A DNA stretch of 64,000 bases, from positions 62,001 through 126,000 of the forward strand of contig NZ_JAAXOX010000006.1 of the NCBI RefSeq assembly GCF_012396125.1, read 5' to 3'. Shown here one piece after another: positions 57,231 to 64,000 of this stretch. The position numbers were made by a program, and so were the translations under genes. The notes under the pieces were generated by a model. It did no database searches. It was given only the letters and a program-made list of their open reading frames with translations, and was not told where the DNA came from. Each line of letters starts with the position of its first letter. Position 1 is the first letter of the stretch. Source of the stretch: Cellulomonas denverensis (GTDB taxonomy: Bacteria > Actinomycetota > Actinomycetes > Actinomycetales > Cellulomonadaceae).

Positions 57231-57506
57231 ATGAGCGACCAGGAGCACCCCTCGTCCGGCCTGCGACCCCCGGCACTGATGAGCCCGGCCACCATGCTGT
57301 GGACCGGCATCGCGGTCGCCGCCGGGGCCGCCCTGGCCGACCGGGTGCTGAACGACTGGCTGTACCCGGCCATCGGGCTCGGGGCGTCGATGGCCGTCAA
57401 CACCGTGCTGTACCCGGTGACCCAGTTCCTCGCCGTCGGTGGGGCGGTGCTCGCCGCGGGGTCGTTCGTGCTCCGCGCGGTGACCGCCGCTCGGCGGGAC
57501 GGCTAG
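57231..57506 (+). CDS. Small membrane protein, function unknown
   Basis: 91 residues with two or three hydrophobic segments: 'PATMLWTGIAVAAGAALADR', 'YPAIGLGASMAVNTVLYPVT' and 'FLAVGGAVLAAGSFVLRAVT'. The N-terminus 'MSDQEHPSSGLRPP' is hydrophilic. No family recognised. Its TAG stop and the TAG of the sirtuin gene on the other strand share the tetranucleotide CTAG. Confidence 0.65.
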   Translation: MSDQEHPSSGLRPPALMSPATMLWTGIAVAAGAALADRVLNDWLYPAIGLGASMAVNTVLYPVTQFLAVGGAVLAAGSFVLRAVTAARRDG

Positions 57507-58381
57507 AGCCGTCCGGCCAGCAGCTCCAGGCTCTCCGACGCCCCCGCATCCCAGGTCAGCGTCGCCAGCGGGTCGCCGCGGGTCGCACCGCGGTTGAGGA
57601 TCACGATCGGCTTGCCCGCCTCGGCCGCCCGGCGCACGAACCGCAGCCCGGACTGCACGGTCAGCGACGACCCGGCGACCAGCAGCGCCTCCGCCTCGTC
57701 CACCAGCGCGTAGGCCTCCGCCACCCGCGGCGCGGGCACCGTCTCCCCGAAGTACACGATCTCCGGCTTCAGCATTCCGCCGCACAACCCCGGTCCACCG
57801 TCCGGATCCGGCTGCCAGCAGTCCGCGACCACGAAGTGCTGGGTGCGCTCGATCACCGCGTCGGCGTCCGGCGCGATCTCCACGTCCTCCACCGACCCGA
57901 TCGACTCGATGAAGCCCGGGTTCAGCGCCTCCAGCCGCTCGGCCATCTGCTCGCGGGACACCACCCGGCGGCAGCGCAGGCAGATCACCCGGTCGTAGCG
58001 CCCGTGCAGGTCGATCACCCGGCGGGACCCGGCCTCCTCGTGCAGCAGGTCGACGTTCTGGGTGATCACGCCCAGCACGATCCCGTGCGCCTCCATCGCC
58101 GCCAGCGCCCGGTGCCCGGCGTTCGGCTCGGTGCGGTGCATGAACCGCCAGCCCACGTGGTTGCGCGCCCAGTAGTGCCGGCGGAACGCCTCGTCCCCGA
58201 CGAACTGCTGGTAGGTCATCGGCGTGCGCGGCGGCGAGTCCGGCCCGCGGTAGTCCGGGATCCCCGAGTCGGTGGACACCCCCGCGCCGGTCAGCACCGC
58301 CAGCCGGCGACCGCGCAGCAACTGGACCACCTGATCCGCGTCGGCGGGATGCGGGCGGGTGGCGGGGGCGGTCCAGATCAC
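57503..58381 (-). CDS. Sir2-family NAD-dependent protein deacylase
   Basis: 292 residues. Sirtuin motifs: 'AVLTGAGVSTDSGIPDYRGP' (NAD binding), 'GVITQNVDLLHEEAGS', catalytic His in 'VIDLHGRYDRVICLRC', 'LKPEIVYFGETVP', 'LLVAGSSLTVQSG'. The zinc site has 'CLRC' with the second pair in 'ADCWQPDPDGGPGLCGG'. It removes acyl groups from Lys in an NAD-dependent way. Single gene, convergent with the small membrane-protein gene. Confidence 0.94.
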   Translation of the reverse strand: MIWTAPATRPHPADADQVVQLLRGRRLAVLTGAGVSTDSGIPDYRGPDSPPRTPMTYQQFVGDEAFRRHYWARNHVGWRFMHRTEPNAGHRALAAMEAHGIVLGVITQNVDLLHEEAGSRRVIDLHGRYDRVICLRCRRVVSREQMAERLEALNPGFIESIGSVEDVEIAPDADAVIERTQHFVVADCWQPDPDGGPGLCGGMLKPEIVYFGETVPAPRVAEAYALVDEAEALLVAGSSLTVQSGLRFVRRAAEAGKPIVILNRGATRGDPLATLTWDAGASESLELLAGRL

Positions 58382-58494
58382 GCTTCACGGTACGTCCGGC
58401 CGGCGCCCGGAGCCCGGTGCGTTTGCTCACGGCTGAGCGGTGCGCGGGGTCCGGTTCGGAGGTGGGGGCGTCATCGGCTAGACTCCCCGACCGA

Positions 58495-58581
58495 GGTAGC
58501 GTGTCCGAGCGGCCTAAGGAGCACGCCTCGAAAGCGTGTGTGGGTGAAAGTCCACCGTGGGTTCAAATCCCACCGCTACCG
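58495..58581 (+). tRNA. tRNA-Ser(CGA)
   Basis: 87 nt. Acceptor GGTAGCG pairs with CGCTACC (discriminator G); anticodon stem CACGC/GCGTG with loop CTCGAAA giving anticodon CGA at 58529-58531; long variable arm as in serine tRNAs; T-arm GTGGG-TTCAAAT-CCCAC. CCA is not encoded. It marks the boundary to lower-GC accessory DNA on the right. Confidence 0.96.
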
Positions 58582-58621
58582 CGTGAGTGGGCCTGACGAA
58601 TCTCAGGGCCACGGAGTGACG

Positions 58622-58651
58622 AAACCCCCGTCGGGTCTCCGGCGGGGGTTT
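58622..58651 (+). terminator. Terminator after tRNA-Ser
   Basis: AAACCCCCG (58622-58630) pairs with CGGGGGTTT (58643-58651), followed by TCGTTCGTTCG. It lies 40 bases after the tRNA. Confidence 0.85.
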
Positions 58652-58768
58652 CGTTCGTTCGGGTTCAGCTCTCGTCGTTGCTGTCGTCGGCGCTCTCGTC
58701 ATCGGGGTCGCGGTTGACGAGCTTGTCGTGCAACTCGATCTCACCGACCTCGTTGAGCTCCTCGTGGC

Positions 58769-59378
58769 CTAACGCCGCCGCCGGGCCCACATGATCAGGT
58801 CTGACTCGTCGATCGCCTCCGGGTGGTTCGCGAGGTACCGGACCACCAGACGCAAGTTCTGGAACATCGCCCCGACCGCGAACATGAACGTCACCTTCGA
58901 CAGGCCGAACAGCTCGACCCAGCCACGGCCGACGTCCTCGTTCGCAGGGTGCTTGATCGAGGCGCAGCTCCGCGCGACTGTGGACCGCTTGCGGTACTCG
59001 TCGAACCACTGCTCGGACAAGTACGGGTGCCGCCGGCGGTTCTTCGCGTCGACCTCCGCGGGGGCGACGATCGACTTCTGCACGTAGATGCCCTTCGGGT
59101 CCACCAGGTGCGGCGGCGGAGGGGACACCAGCGTCAGAGACTCCGCGTTCTGCGACTGGAGCGTGAACGCCGCAACGGGCAGATCGCGTGACCTCGCAGC
59201 GCCTGGCAGATGTACTGCTCCTTGCCCGCACCGTTGCCGGTGTTATGGACCAGCTCGTACGGCTCATGCGCCTGCATGATCTCGCGCGCCAGGTCGAACT
59301 CCCTGCGGGCGAGAGCGGGTGGGTATCGCGTGAAGAGCTGACGGACATCGACCGAGAGAGCCTCATCATCGACCACAC
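58769..59378 (-). pseudogene. Frameshifted transposase-like remnant
   Basis: Two minus-strand frames read as one protein broken near 59190. The 5' part (about 59376 to 59190) has 'RREFDLAREIMQAHEPYELV' and 'GAGKEQYICQALRG'; the second part (about 59190 to 58769) continues as 'DLPVAAFTLQSQNAESLTLV', 'PPPPHLVDPKGIYVQKSI', 'YLSEQWFDEYRKRSTVARS', 'ASIKHPANEDVGRGWVELFG' and 'AMFQNLRLVVRYLANHPEAI'. The spacing of 'TVARSCASIKHPANED' resembles the C-terminus of actinobacterial transposase/integrase-like proteins with a 'VEGFNGYLKDPAHE' motif. Family assignment is from pattern memory. No inverted repeats were found around it. Confidence 0.55.
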
Positions 59379-59398
59379 TACGCTCTACGGGGCGACTC

Positions 59399-59546
59399 CA
59401 GGACTACGCCGGAAAGCCCACCGTGAAGAGCATCGACTCCTCGCTCGCAGGCTACGGGCTGCCCAAGGCGACGACGTATGTGAAGGTCAATCCGGACGGC
59501 AGTCTGGGGCCAGAAACAACGACACTCCCTACGCGGTCCGAAATAT
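59399..59546 (+). pseudogene. Orphan C-terminal coding fragment
   Basis: The plus frame ending with TGA at 59544-59546 reads like a real protein C-terminus: 'QDYAGKPTVKSIDSSLAGYG' then 'LPKATTYVKVNPDGSLGPET' and 'TTLPTRSEI'. Upstream this frame becomes unconvincing at about 59399, inside the region of the transposase-like remnant, so the gene was probably cut by insertion or recombination. No family recognised. Confidence 0.4.
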
Positions 59547-59720
59547 GATCCATCACCCCGAGAAACCAACAACATTTTGTCGGATGCAGATCTGCGTGAG
59601 GGTGTCGCGAGTCTTCTTCGGGTTGTGAAGGCGGTGCCAACGTCGCTCCCCGAACTTGCCTGGTCCCGCGTCGACCGAGCATCTCCTCTAGGGGCCTCAA
59701 CTCTGGTAGCCTCGACCTCA

Positions 59721-62015
59721 ATGCCTGATCCTGACTACGAGCTCCACAAGCTCGGCTGGCGAGCCTTCCAAGACCTCTGTGCTGTCGTCCTCCAGGAGAC
59801 GCTTGGGCAAGTCTTCACCGCGTTTGCGGACACGAATGACGCCGGTCAAGACGGCGCCTTTCACGGCCTCTGGGCAGCGCCTGGTGACAAGGTGCTCACC
59901 GAGCTCGAAGACTTCACCGCCCCTGCGATGCCGGTCGTCGTGCAGTGCAAGTTCAGCGTCGACCCGTCACGGACGCTGGCGCCCTCGGACCTTGGAGGCG
60001 AACTCGCCAAGATCGAGGCGTTGCACGCTCGCGGGCTATGCGACGGGTACATGGTGTTGACGAACTTACGCGTCACCGGGCGAACTCAGAGTTGGTTCGC
60101 AGAGGAAGTGCGGAGACGTGGACCCAAGGTCGCGGCGATACTTCCGGGGCCGTGGATCTGCACGCAAATCGCGAAGAACTGGAACCTACGCCGCTACGTA
60201 CCGCGCGTCTACGGTCTCGGTGACCTCACGAGCATTCTGGACGAGCGCAGGATGCGCCAGGCACGCGCGCTCCTCACAAGCCTGACCCGAGAATTGGAGA
60301 CGTTCGTCCCTACTGGCGCGTATCGAGGCGCAAGCGACGCAATCACCGAACATGGGTTCGTATTGCTCCTCGGCGAACCTGCCAGCGGGAAGTCGACCAT
60401 CGCCGCGATGCTCTGCATGACTGCGCTCGACAACTGGCAATGCGACGTGATGCGGGTCGACGGTCCCGACGAACTCCTTGCACACTGGAACCCCGACGAC
60501 CCCCGGCAAGTGTTCTGGGTTGACGACGCGTTCGGCAGTATCCGCCACGAACCGCACCTAACCGATGCGTGGGTGCGACGGATGCCCGAGGTCATGGCCG
60601 CTGTCAGCCACGGCGCTCGTGTGCTAATGACAAGCCGCGACTACATTTACCGGGAAGCCCGCCCGAGGTTGAAGGAGTACGCCTTTCCTCGGCTGCGGGA
60701 GCAGCAGGTGGTTATCGACATCACCGCCCTGAGCATCTCCGAAAAGGAGCAGATGCTCTACAATCACTTGAAGGCGGGTGATCAGCCGAGCGCGATATTG
60801 GACGCTTGGCGACCGCATCTGCGCGCCGTCGCGGCCGCAACTCGATTCCAGCCAGAGGTGGCGCGACGTCTTTCCCTGCAGGACTTCGTGCCGGGCTCCG
60901 GGCTGCAGGACGAGGCCGCTCTGGTGTCGTACTTCGAGCACCCGAACGAATTTCTGGTTGACGTTCTCAACGGCCTTGACCCTGCGCAGCGCGCAGCACT
61001 CGCGGCGGTCTACCTCGCAGGCGGAGAGTTGCTAGCGCCGTTCGCGCCGGACGAGCGGCTGACTGCGGCGGTGACGGCTCTGGGCGCGACGGTCGCCGAG
61101 ACGGCCCGCGCTTTCTCGGCCATTGAGGGAACATTCCTGTCCCAGAACACAAGAGTCGACGGAAACACGGTCTGGCGCTTCCATCACCCAACCATCAGAG
61201 AAGGCTTTGCTGCCGCCGTCGCCCGTGACATCTCGACGCTATCGGTGTATCTCGAGGGCATGACCGTTGACGAGCTTGTCTCTCAACTCGACTGCGGCGG
61301 TTCGAACCAGCGGGGGACCCTGGTCCGAGTCCCACCCGCCATGTATCCGCTGATCGCCTCGCGCGTACCGGTCCCCGTGCCGCGGGAAGGGTCGACAGGC
61401 CCCCGCGCGTGGTTCCTGCGTACACGGTGCTCTGACGAATTCCTGCGCATGTGGGTAGATGCTCACAAGGACGCGGTGCCGGGTATGGCGTCGTTCGGGA
61501 TGATGGTGGACGCGATGTGGGAGCCCGCTGTCCTCAGCCGCCTCAACGAAGCGGGGGCGTTGCCCGAAGGTGTGCGCCGGGCAGCGGTCGAGCGGATCGT
61601 CGCGTACAGCATCGACGACCTGGACCCGGCTTGGGCAGACTCCTCCCTCGCCGGGCTCTTCACGGTAGACGAGCGCACGGGCCTGCGTAGGCGAGTGGAA
61701 GAGGAAGTACTGCCAGACCTGGAGCAGCGCATTGACGACTTTGTGCGGTCGATCGTCAGCGATATGACCATCGAGGAGCTATACCAAACTCCGCGGGATT
61801 ACGTCGACGCTGTCCGAAGCGCCTTCCCCGAACGCCAGGACGTTCTTGAACTCTGTGACCGCGCAGAAGCACACATTAATGAACGCGCGTCCAGCGAAGA
61901 AGACGAAGACGAGACACCGGCCGCGACCTCGGGGCTGGCGGCGCCTGCGAGACCTGCCTCGGCCAGCACGCTGAGTGCGCGAGACCCATTCGAGGATGTC
62001 GCTGCCGGCCACTGA
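59721..62015 (+). CDS. Mrr-like nuclease fused to nSTAND3-type NTPase (predicted phage defence)
   Basis: 764 residues from this ATG; a TTG at 59577 would add 48. Residues 1-165: PD-(D/E)XK fold of the Mrr/REase kind, 'LGWRAFQDLCAVVLQE', D44 in 'NDAGQDGAFHG' and 'VVQCKFS' (Q75, K77). Residues about 195-400: STAND-like P-loop NTPase with Walker A 'GEPASGKST' (218-226), Walker B 'VFWVDDAFG' (264-272), 'MTSRDYIYREAR'. The remaining ~360 residues are helical, possibly sensor repeats, ending in an acidic tail. This architecture is found in predicted defence proteins with nSTAND3 modules, where a sensor activates the nuclease. Defence role is inference from family and island context. Confidence 0.8.
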   Translation: MPDPDYELHKLGWRAFQDLCAVVLQETLGQVFTAFADTNDAGQDGAFHGLWAAPGDKVLTELEDFTAPAMPVVVQCKFSVDPSRTLAPSDLGGELAKIEALHARGLCDGYMVLTNLRVTGRTQSWFAEEVRRRGPKVAAILPGPWICTQIAKNWNLRRYVPRVYGLGDLTSILDERRMRQARALLTSLTRELETFVPTGAYRGASDAITEHGFVLLLGEPASGKSTIAAMLCMTALDNWQCDVMRVDGPDELLAHWNPDDPRQVFWVDDAFGSIRHEPHLTDAWVRRMPEVMAAVSHGARVLMTSRDYIYREARPRLKEYAFPRLREQQVVIDITALSISEKEQMLYNHLKAGDQPSAILDAWRPHLRAVAAATRFQPEVARRLSLQDFVPGSGLQDEAALVSYFEHPNEFLVDVLNGLDPAQRAALAAVYLAGGELLAPFAPDERLTAAVTALGATVAETARAFSAIEGTFLSQNTRVDGNTVWRFHHPTIREGFAAAVARDISTLSVYLEGMTVDELVSQLDCGGSNQRGTLVRVPPAMYPLIASRVPVPVPREGSTGPRAWFLRTRCSDEFLRMWVDAHKDAVPGMASFGMMVDAMWEPAVLSRLNEAGALPEGVRRAAVERIVAYSIDDLDPAWADSSLAGLFTVDERTGLRRRVEEEVLPDLEQRIDDFVRSIVSDMTIEELYQTPRDYVDAVRSAFPERQDVLELCDRAEAHINERASSEEDEDETPAATSGLAAPARPASASTLSARDPFEDVAAGH

Positions 62016-62515
62016 GCGTCGGCGTCGCCGCTGGGCCGGTCTGGTGCCCCGCGACCACAGACCCGGGGCGCGCCGTATCGCGCTCGGAATCGCCGACTCT
62101 GTCGGCCCCGATATCTAGCGTGGGCCCGGTTCTCCCGTTCCAGTTCGGGGCGTCGCTGGTCGCGGTCCCGGGCCGGTCGCCAGCGTCGATTTCGACCCGG
62201 TTGACCCACCCGCACAGCATCCTCCGTCGGTTGAGAGCCTCCACGAGAGCCGGGGTGGTTCACCGAGATCGTCAATCGGGCAGCCCCGCCCGACGGTCCG
62301 ATTGGCGACTGCTCGTATGCCCGCCGCCACTCACCGATCACCGCGTCAGCCTACGTGCTCGCATGACGGTGTGGTGTGGCCGGTGACCGTAGAACGCGTG
62401 CAGGGCACCGGGAAGGGCGGCTGCTCACGCAGATGCGCGCCGGACTTGGACCTCAGGCGCCGCGGTGGACATGCCCCTCGGTCCAACGGTGCGAACAGGG
62501 TGAGGGAGCGATACG
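62016..62515. other. Non-coding or unrecognised stretch
   Basis: 500 bases. Several overlapping ORFs of up to about 120 codons exist on both strands but their translations are Arg/Pro-rich or lack any family resemblance and no ribosome site is convincing. A weak GGTCTG/CAGACC stem near 62037-62062 follows the NTPase gene. Confidence 0.5.
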
Positions 62516-62947
62516 TCAACAGCCGATCAGGTTGAGAAGCTCATCGCGGCTGAGCCGCGGCACCCCGAGAGTTGAGGCAGTCTCGCGAACGGCGTGGTCG
62601 TCGCTGACGACATGCCACCGGATGGGCCACAGCCGCCCCTCGCCGTGATCGAGGGCGAGTGCGGCGGCGATGAGCACAGGGTCGGCGGTGCCCTTGTTGT
62701 GGTAGAGGTCAATGAGAGAGAAGTCACCCGGGTCGATCGTTGCCATCACGTCCCGGAGGCGTAGGAGTATCGGGGCGTCGAGCGGGAGCTCGAGGTGGGC
62801 GATCGCGGACCGGTCCGGCAGCCCGCGAACTTCGTGCATCACATCGGCCGGGATCCGACACCGATCGCGCACGAACGCGCTTGAACGCTGCACGGCGGTC
62901 AAGCGCGTGAGGACGTTCGCGTCGATCAGGTACCAGTCCTCATTCAC
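62516..62947 (-). CDS. PIN-domain protein (predicted toxin ribonuclease)
   Basis: 143 residues, GTG start overlapping the stop of the upstream gene (GTGA). PIN-like acidic residues: Asp in 'YLIDANVLTRL' near residue 9, Glu in 'ADVMHEVRGL', Asp in 'KGTADPVLIAAALAL', Asp pair in 'WHVVSDDHAV'. PIN ribonucleases form the toxin of many toxin-antitoxin pairs. It is translationally coupled to an ImmA/IrrE-like protein, a partner seen with some PIN/DUF4411 genes. RNA target unknown. Confidence 0.75.
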   Translation of the reverse strand: MNEDWYLIDANVLTRLTAVQRSSAFVRDRCRIPADVMHEVRGLPDRSAIAHLELPLDAPILLRLRDVMATIDPGDFSLIDLYHNKGTADPVLIAAALALDHGEGRLWPIRWHVVSDDHAVRETASTLGVPRLSRDELLNLIGC

Positions 62948-64000
62948 TTTGCCGCCCGAAGGAGGTGAAGATCGTTCGGGCGTAGCCTGTTGAGGCACAC
63001 AACGCGGCAGAACTCTCCAGGCGTGATGGTGCCGCGGTCGAGCTGGTTGAGCATCCGTCGAGTGAACTCGGCGCCCGCGTACGAACGGACAGCGTTGTGT
63101 GTCAGGGGCGTGCGGGCCGGTGACTTGCTTCGAGCTGCGAACTGTTCGGCAAGTTCGTCGAGGTAGTCGCGAGATTCCCCCGGGCTGATCGCACCGAGGC
63201 GTCGTGCCCGCATCACGAACGCGCTGGGGGTCACGTGCAGGCGCCGCGCGGCGTCCTTGACATCGTCGAGCGCGTCGACGGCAAACGAACTGAAGTCCGA
63301 GGCTGGCATCAGCACTTCTTCGGCGAGCTCGTAGTCACGGTCCTCGACCCCGTTGCCCGTCTGGTCTTCATAGCTCACCGGTGCGAACCTGCCGCGGGCG
63401 ATGAAGATCGAGAGCAAGACCAAGGTGAAGATCTTGCGTCCAGCGGGCTCGAGGTCGGATCCGTGCTCGCCGCTGGTCAGGAAGATGAACGGGACCTTCC
63501 GGTCCCGTACGCAGAGTCCAGAGAACGAGACGTCGCGGGGAAGCCGTTGCGGCATGACGCTTTGCTGACTGCGCGAGACGAAGATCTGGTTGGCTTCAAG
63601 ACGTTCGATCAGGAACTCGAGAGCTTTCTGGTTCGTTGTGCGAGTCCGAAGCTCCACCAGGTTCAAGCCCAGCAGGCTCCGAACCTTGTCAGCATCCTCG
63701 TGAACGCTTCCAGCTGAGCGGCGAAGGCGGTTGATCACTCGATTCGGTCCAAGCGAAGCATCGAGGCCCTTGATCGCCGCTTGTTTGCGGAGGATGTCCT
63801 TGACGATGAGCTCAACGTCACGCAACCTGACGGCGCTACGGGAGGTGAGCGAGAACGAGCTCTTGCTCACTCCGGCCAGAAGCTTGCGAGTCTTGGCCTC
63901 AAGTTGGGCGGTGACAACCTCTGTTGGCGCGAAGAAGAGCGGATACGGAATCTCTGCCCTGCGGGCCAGCCCGATGAAGTCCCTGAAGCCGATGGTTGAG
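62944..64000 (-). CDS. ImmA/IrrE-like (COG2856) protein, 5' end beyond the window
   Basis: The frame is open from 62944 to the right edge: an in-frame GTG at 63870 exists, but upstream codons continue naturally ('FRDFIGLARRAEIPYPLFFA'), so the true start lies outside; at least 351 residues are visible. The visible part resembles the C-terminal half of Xre-ImmA/IrrE proteins: 'GLCVRDRKVPFIFLTSGEHG', 'GRKIFTLVLLSIFIARGRF' and 'YELAEEVLMPASDF'. The zinc-protease HExxH expected after 'FTL' is replaced by 'VLLSIF', so catalysis is unlikely. It may be the antitoxin or regulator of the PIN gene it overlaps. Confidence 0.72.
   Translation of the reverse strand, partial: STIGFRDFIGLARRAEIPYPLFFAPTEVVTAQLEAKTRKLLAGVSKSSFSLTSRSAVRLRDVELIVKDILRKQAAIKGLDASLGPNRVINRLRRSAGSVHEDADKVRSLLGLNLVELRTRTTNQKALEFLIERLEANQIFVSRSQQSVMPQRLPRDVSFSGLCVRDRKVPFIFLTSGEHGSDLEPAGRKIFTLVLLSIFIARGRFAPVSYEDQTGNGVEDRDYELAEEVLMPASDFSSFAVDALDDVKDAARRLHVTPSAFVMRARRLGAISPGESRDYLDELAEQFAARSKSPARTPLTHNAVRSYAGAEFTRRMLNQLDRGTITPGEFCRVVCLNRLRPNDLHLLRAAK

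Larger units (their letters stand above)
58582..64000. mobile_element. Accessory region (putative island) next to tRNA-Ser
   Basis: From about 58.7 kb on, codon use and base composition are visibly less GC-rich than in the preceding 58 kb (more third-position A/T, more Asn, Lys, Phe). Content is a broken transposase-like gene, a predicted defence NTPase and a PIN/ImmA-like pair. No integrase gene and no second copy of the tRNA 3' end were found before 64000, so the right boundary lies outside. Confidence 0.65.

Noticed and set aside
59188..59628. 146-codon plus ORF over the transposase-like remnant
   Set aside because: The first half looks fairly natural but it is antisense to a better-supported minus-strand remnant and the C-terminal half is out of frame with the orphan tail that seems real; not annotated as a gene.
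61799..62341. Minus-strand ORFs after the nSTAND3 gene (up to 180 codons)
   Set aside because: They overlap the end of the nSTAND3 gene antisense, are Arg-rich and have no recognised motif.

Overview
The window is very GC-rich and densely packed, with many GTG starts and many 4-bp ATGA/GTGA start-stop overlaps. Gene content is typical of an actinobacterium: a fused MrpA/B antiporter, dnaK-grpE-dnaJ-hspR with HAIR operators, nrdHIEF, an IdeR-like iron box, DUF4235 and excalibur proteins. It most resembles the Micrococcales (Cellulomonas-like), but the genus is inference. One complete tRNA, tRNA-Ser(CGA), is present; no rRNA or CRISPR array was seen.

Layout. (1) 1-5417: mrp Na+/H+ antiporter operon (A/B fusion cut by the left edge, then C-G). 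(2) 5853-9776: TPP riboswitch and a thiamine-type ABC transporter. (3) 9828-15733: a small membrane protein, an Nramp Mn transporter with a palindromic operator over its ribosome binding site, and a siderophore-type ABC importer divergent from its lipoprotein around an iron box. (4) 15734-19337: TetR regulator with repeated operators and a short UvrA-like ABC protein. (5) 19341-32188: complete [NiFe] hydrogenase locus: structural genes hyaABC, protease hyaD, and hypB, A, F, C, D, E. hypA and hypC are both duplicated, and an extra large-subunit-like gene lies between the second copies. Two DosR-like boxes precede the structural operon.

(6) 32205-41095: DUF4241 protein, a protein with four cold-shock domains, an aldo/keto reductase divergent from an Xre/MmyB regulator, the HspR-controlled chaperone operon, and a slipin. 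(7) 41196-46303: NitT/TauT-type ABC transporter, allophanate hydrolase and GntR regulator. (8) 46304-50736: nrdHIEF with a pair of NrdR boxes. (9) 50800-58381: excalibur protein, a TetR/membrane-protein pair with two operators, YihY, double DUF1540 protein, NAD(P)-binding protein, upp, tadA and a sirtuin.

(10) 58495-64000: tRNA-Ser(CGA) marks a clear change. Beyond it base composition is less GC-rich, a frameshifted transposase-like remnant appears, and then come a predicted defence protein (Mrr-like nuclease fused to an nSTAND3-type NTPase) and a PIN / ImmA-IrrE-like pair that runs off the right edge. This looks like the start of a defence island at a tRNA gene.

The strongest candidates for undescribed biology are the extra [NiFe] large-subunit-like protein with its own HypA and HypC copies, the hydrogenase cytochrome b with a roughly 165-residue N-terminal domain resembling a P-type ATPase nucleotide-binding domain, and the tetra-cold-shock protein.
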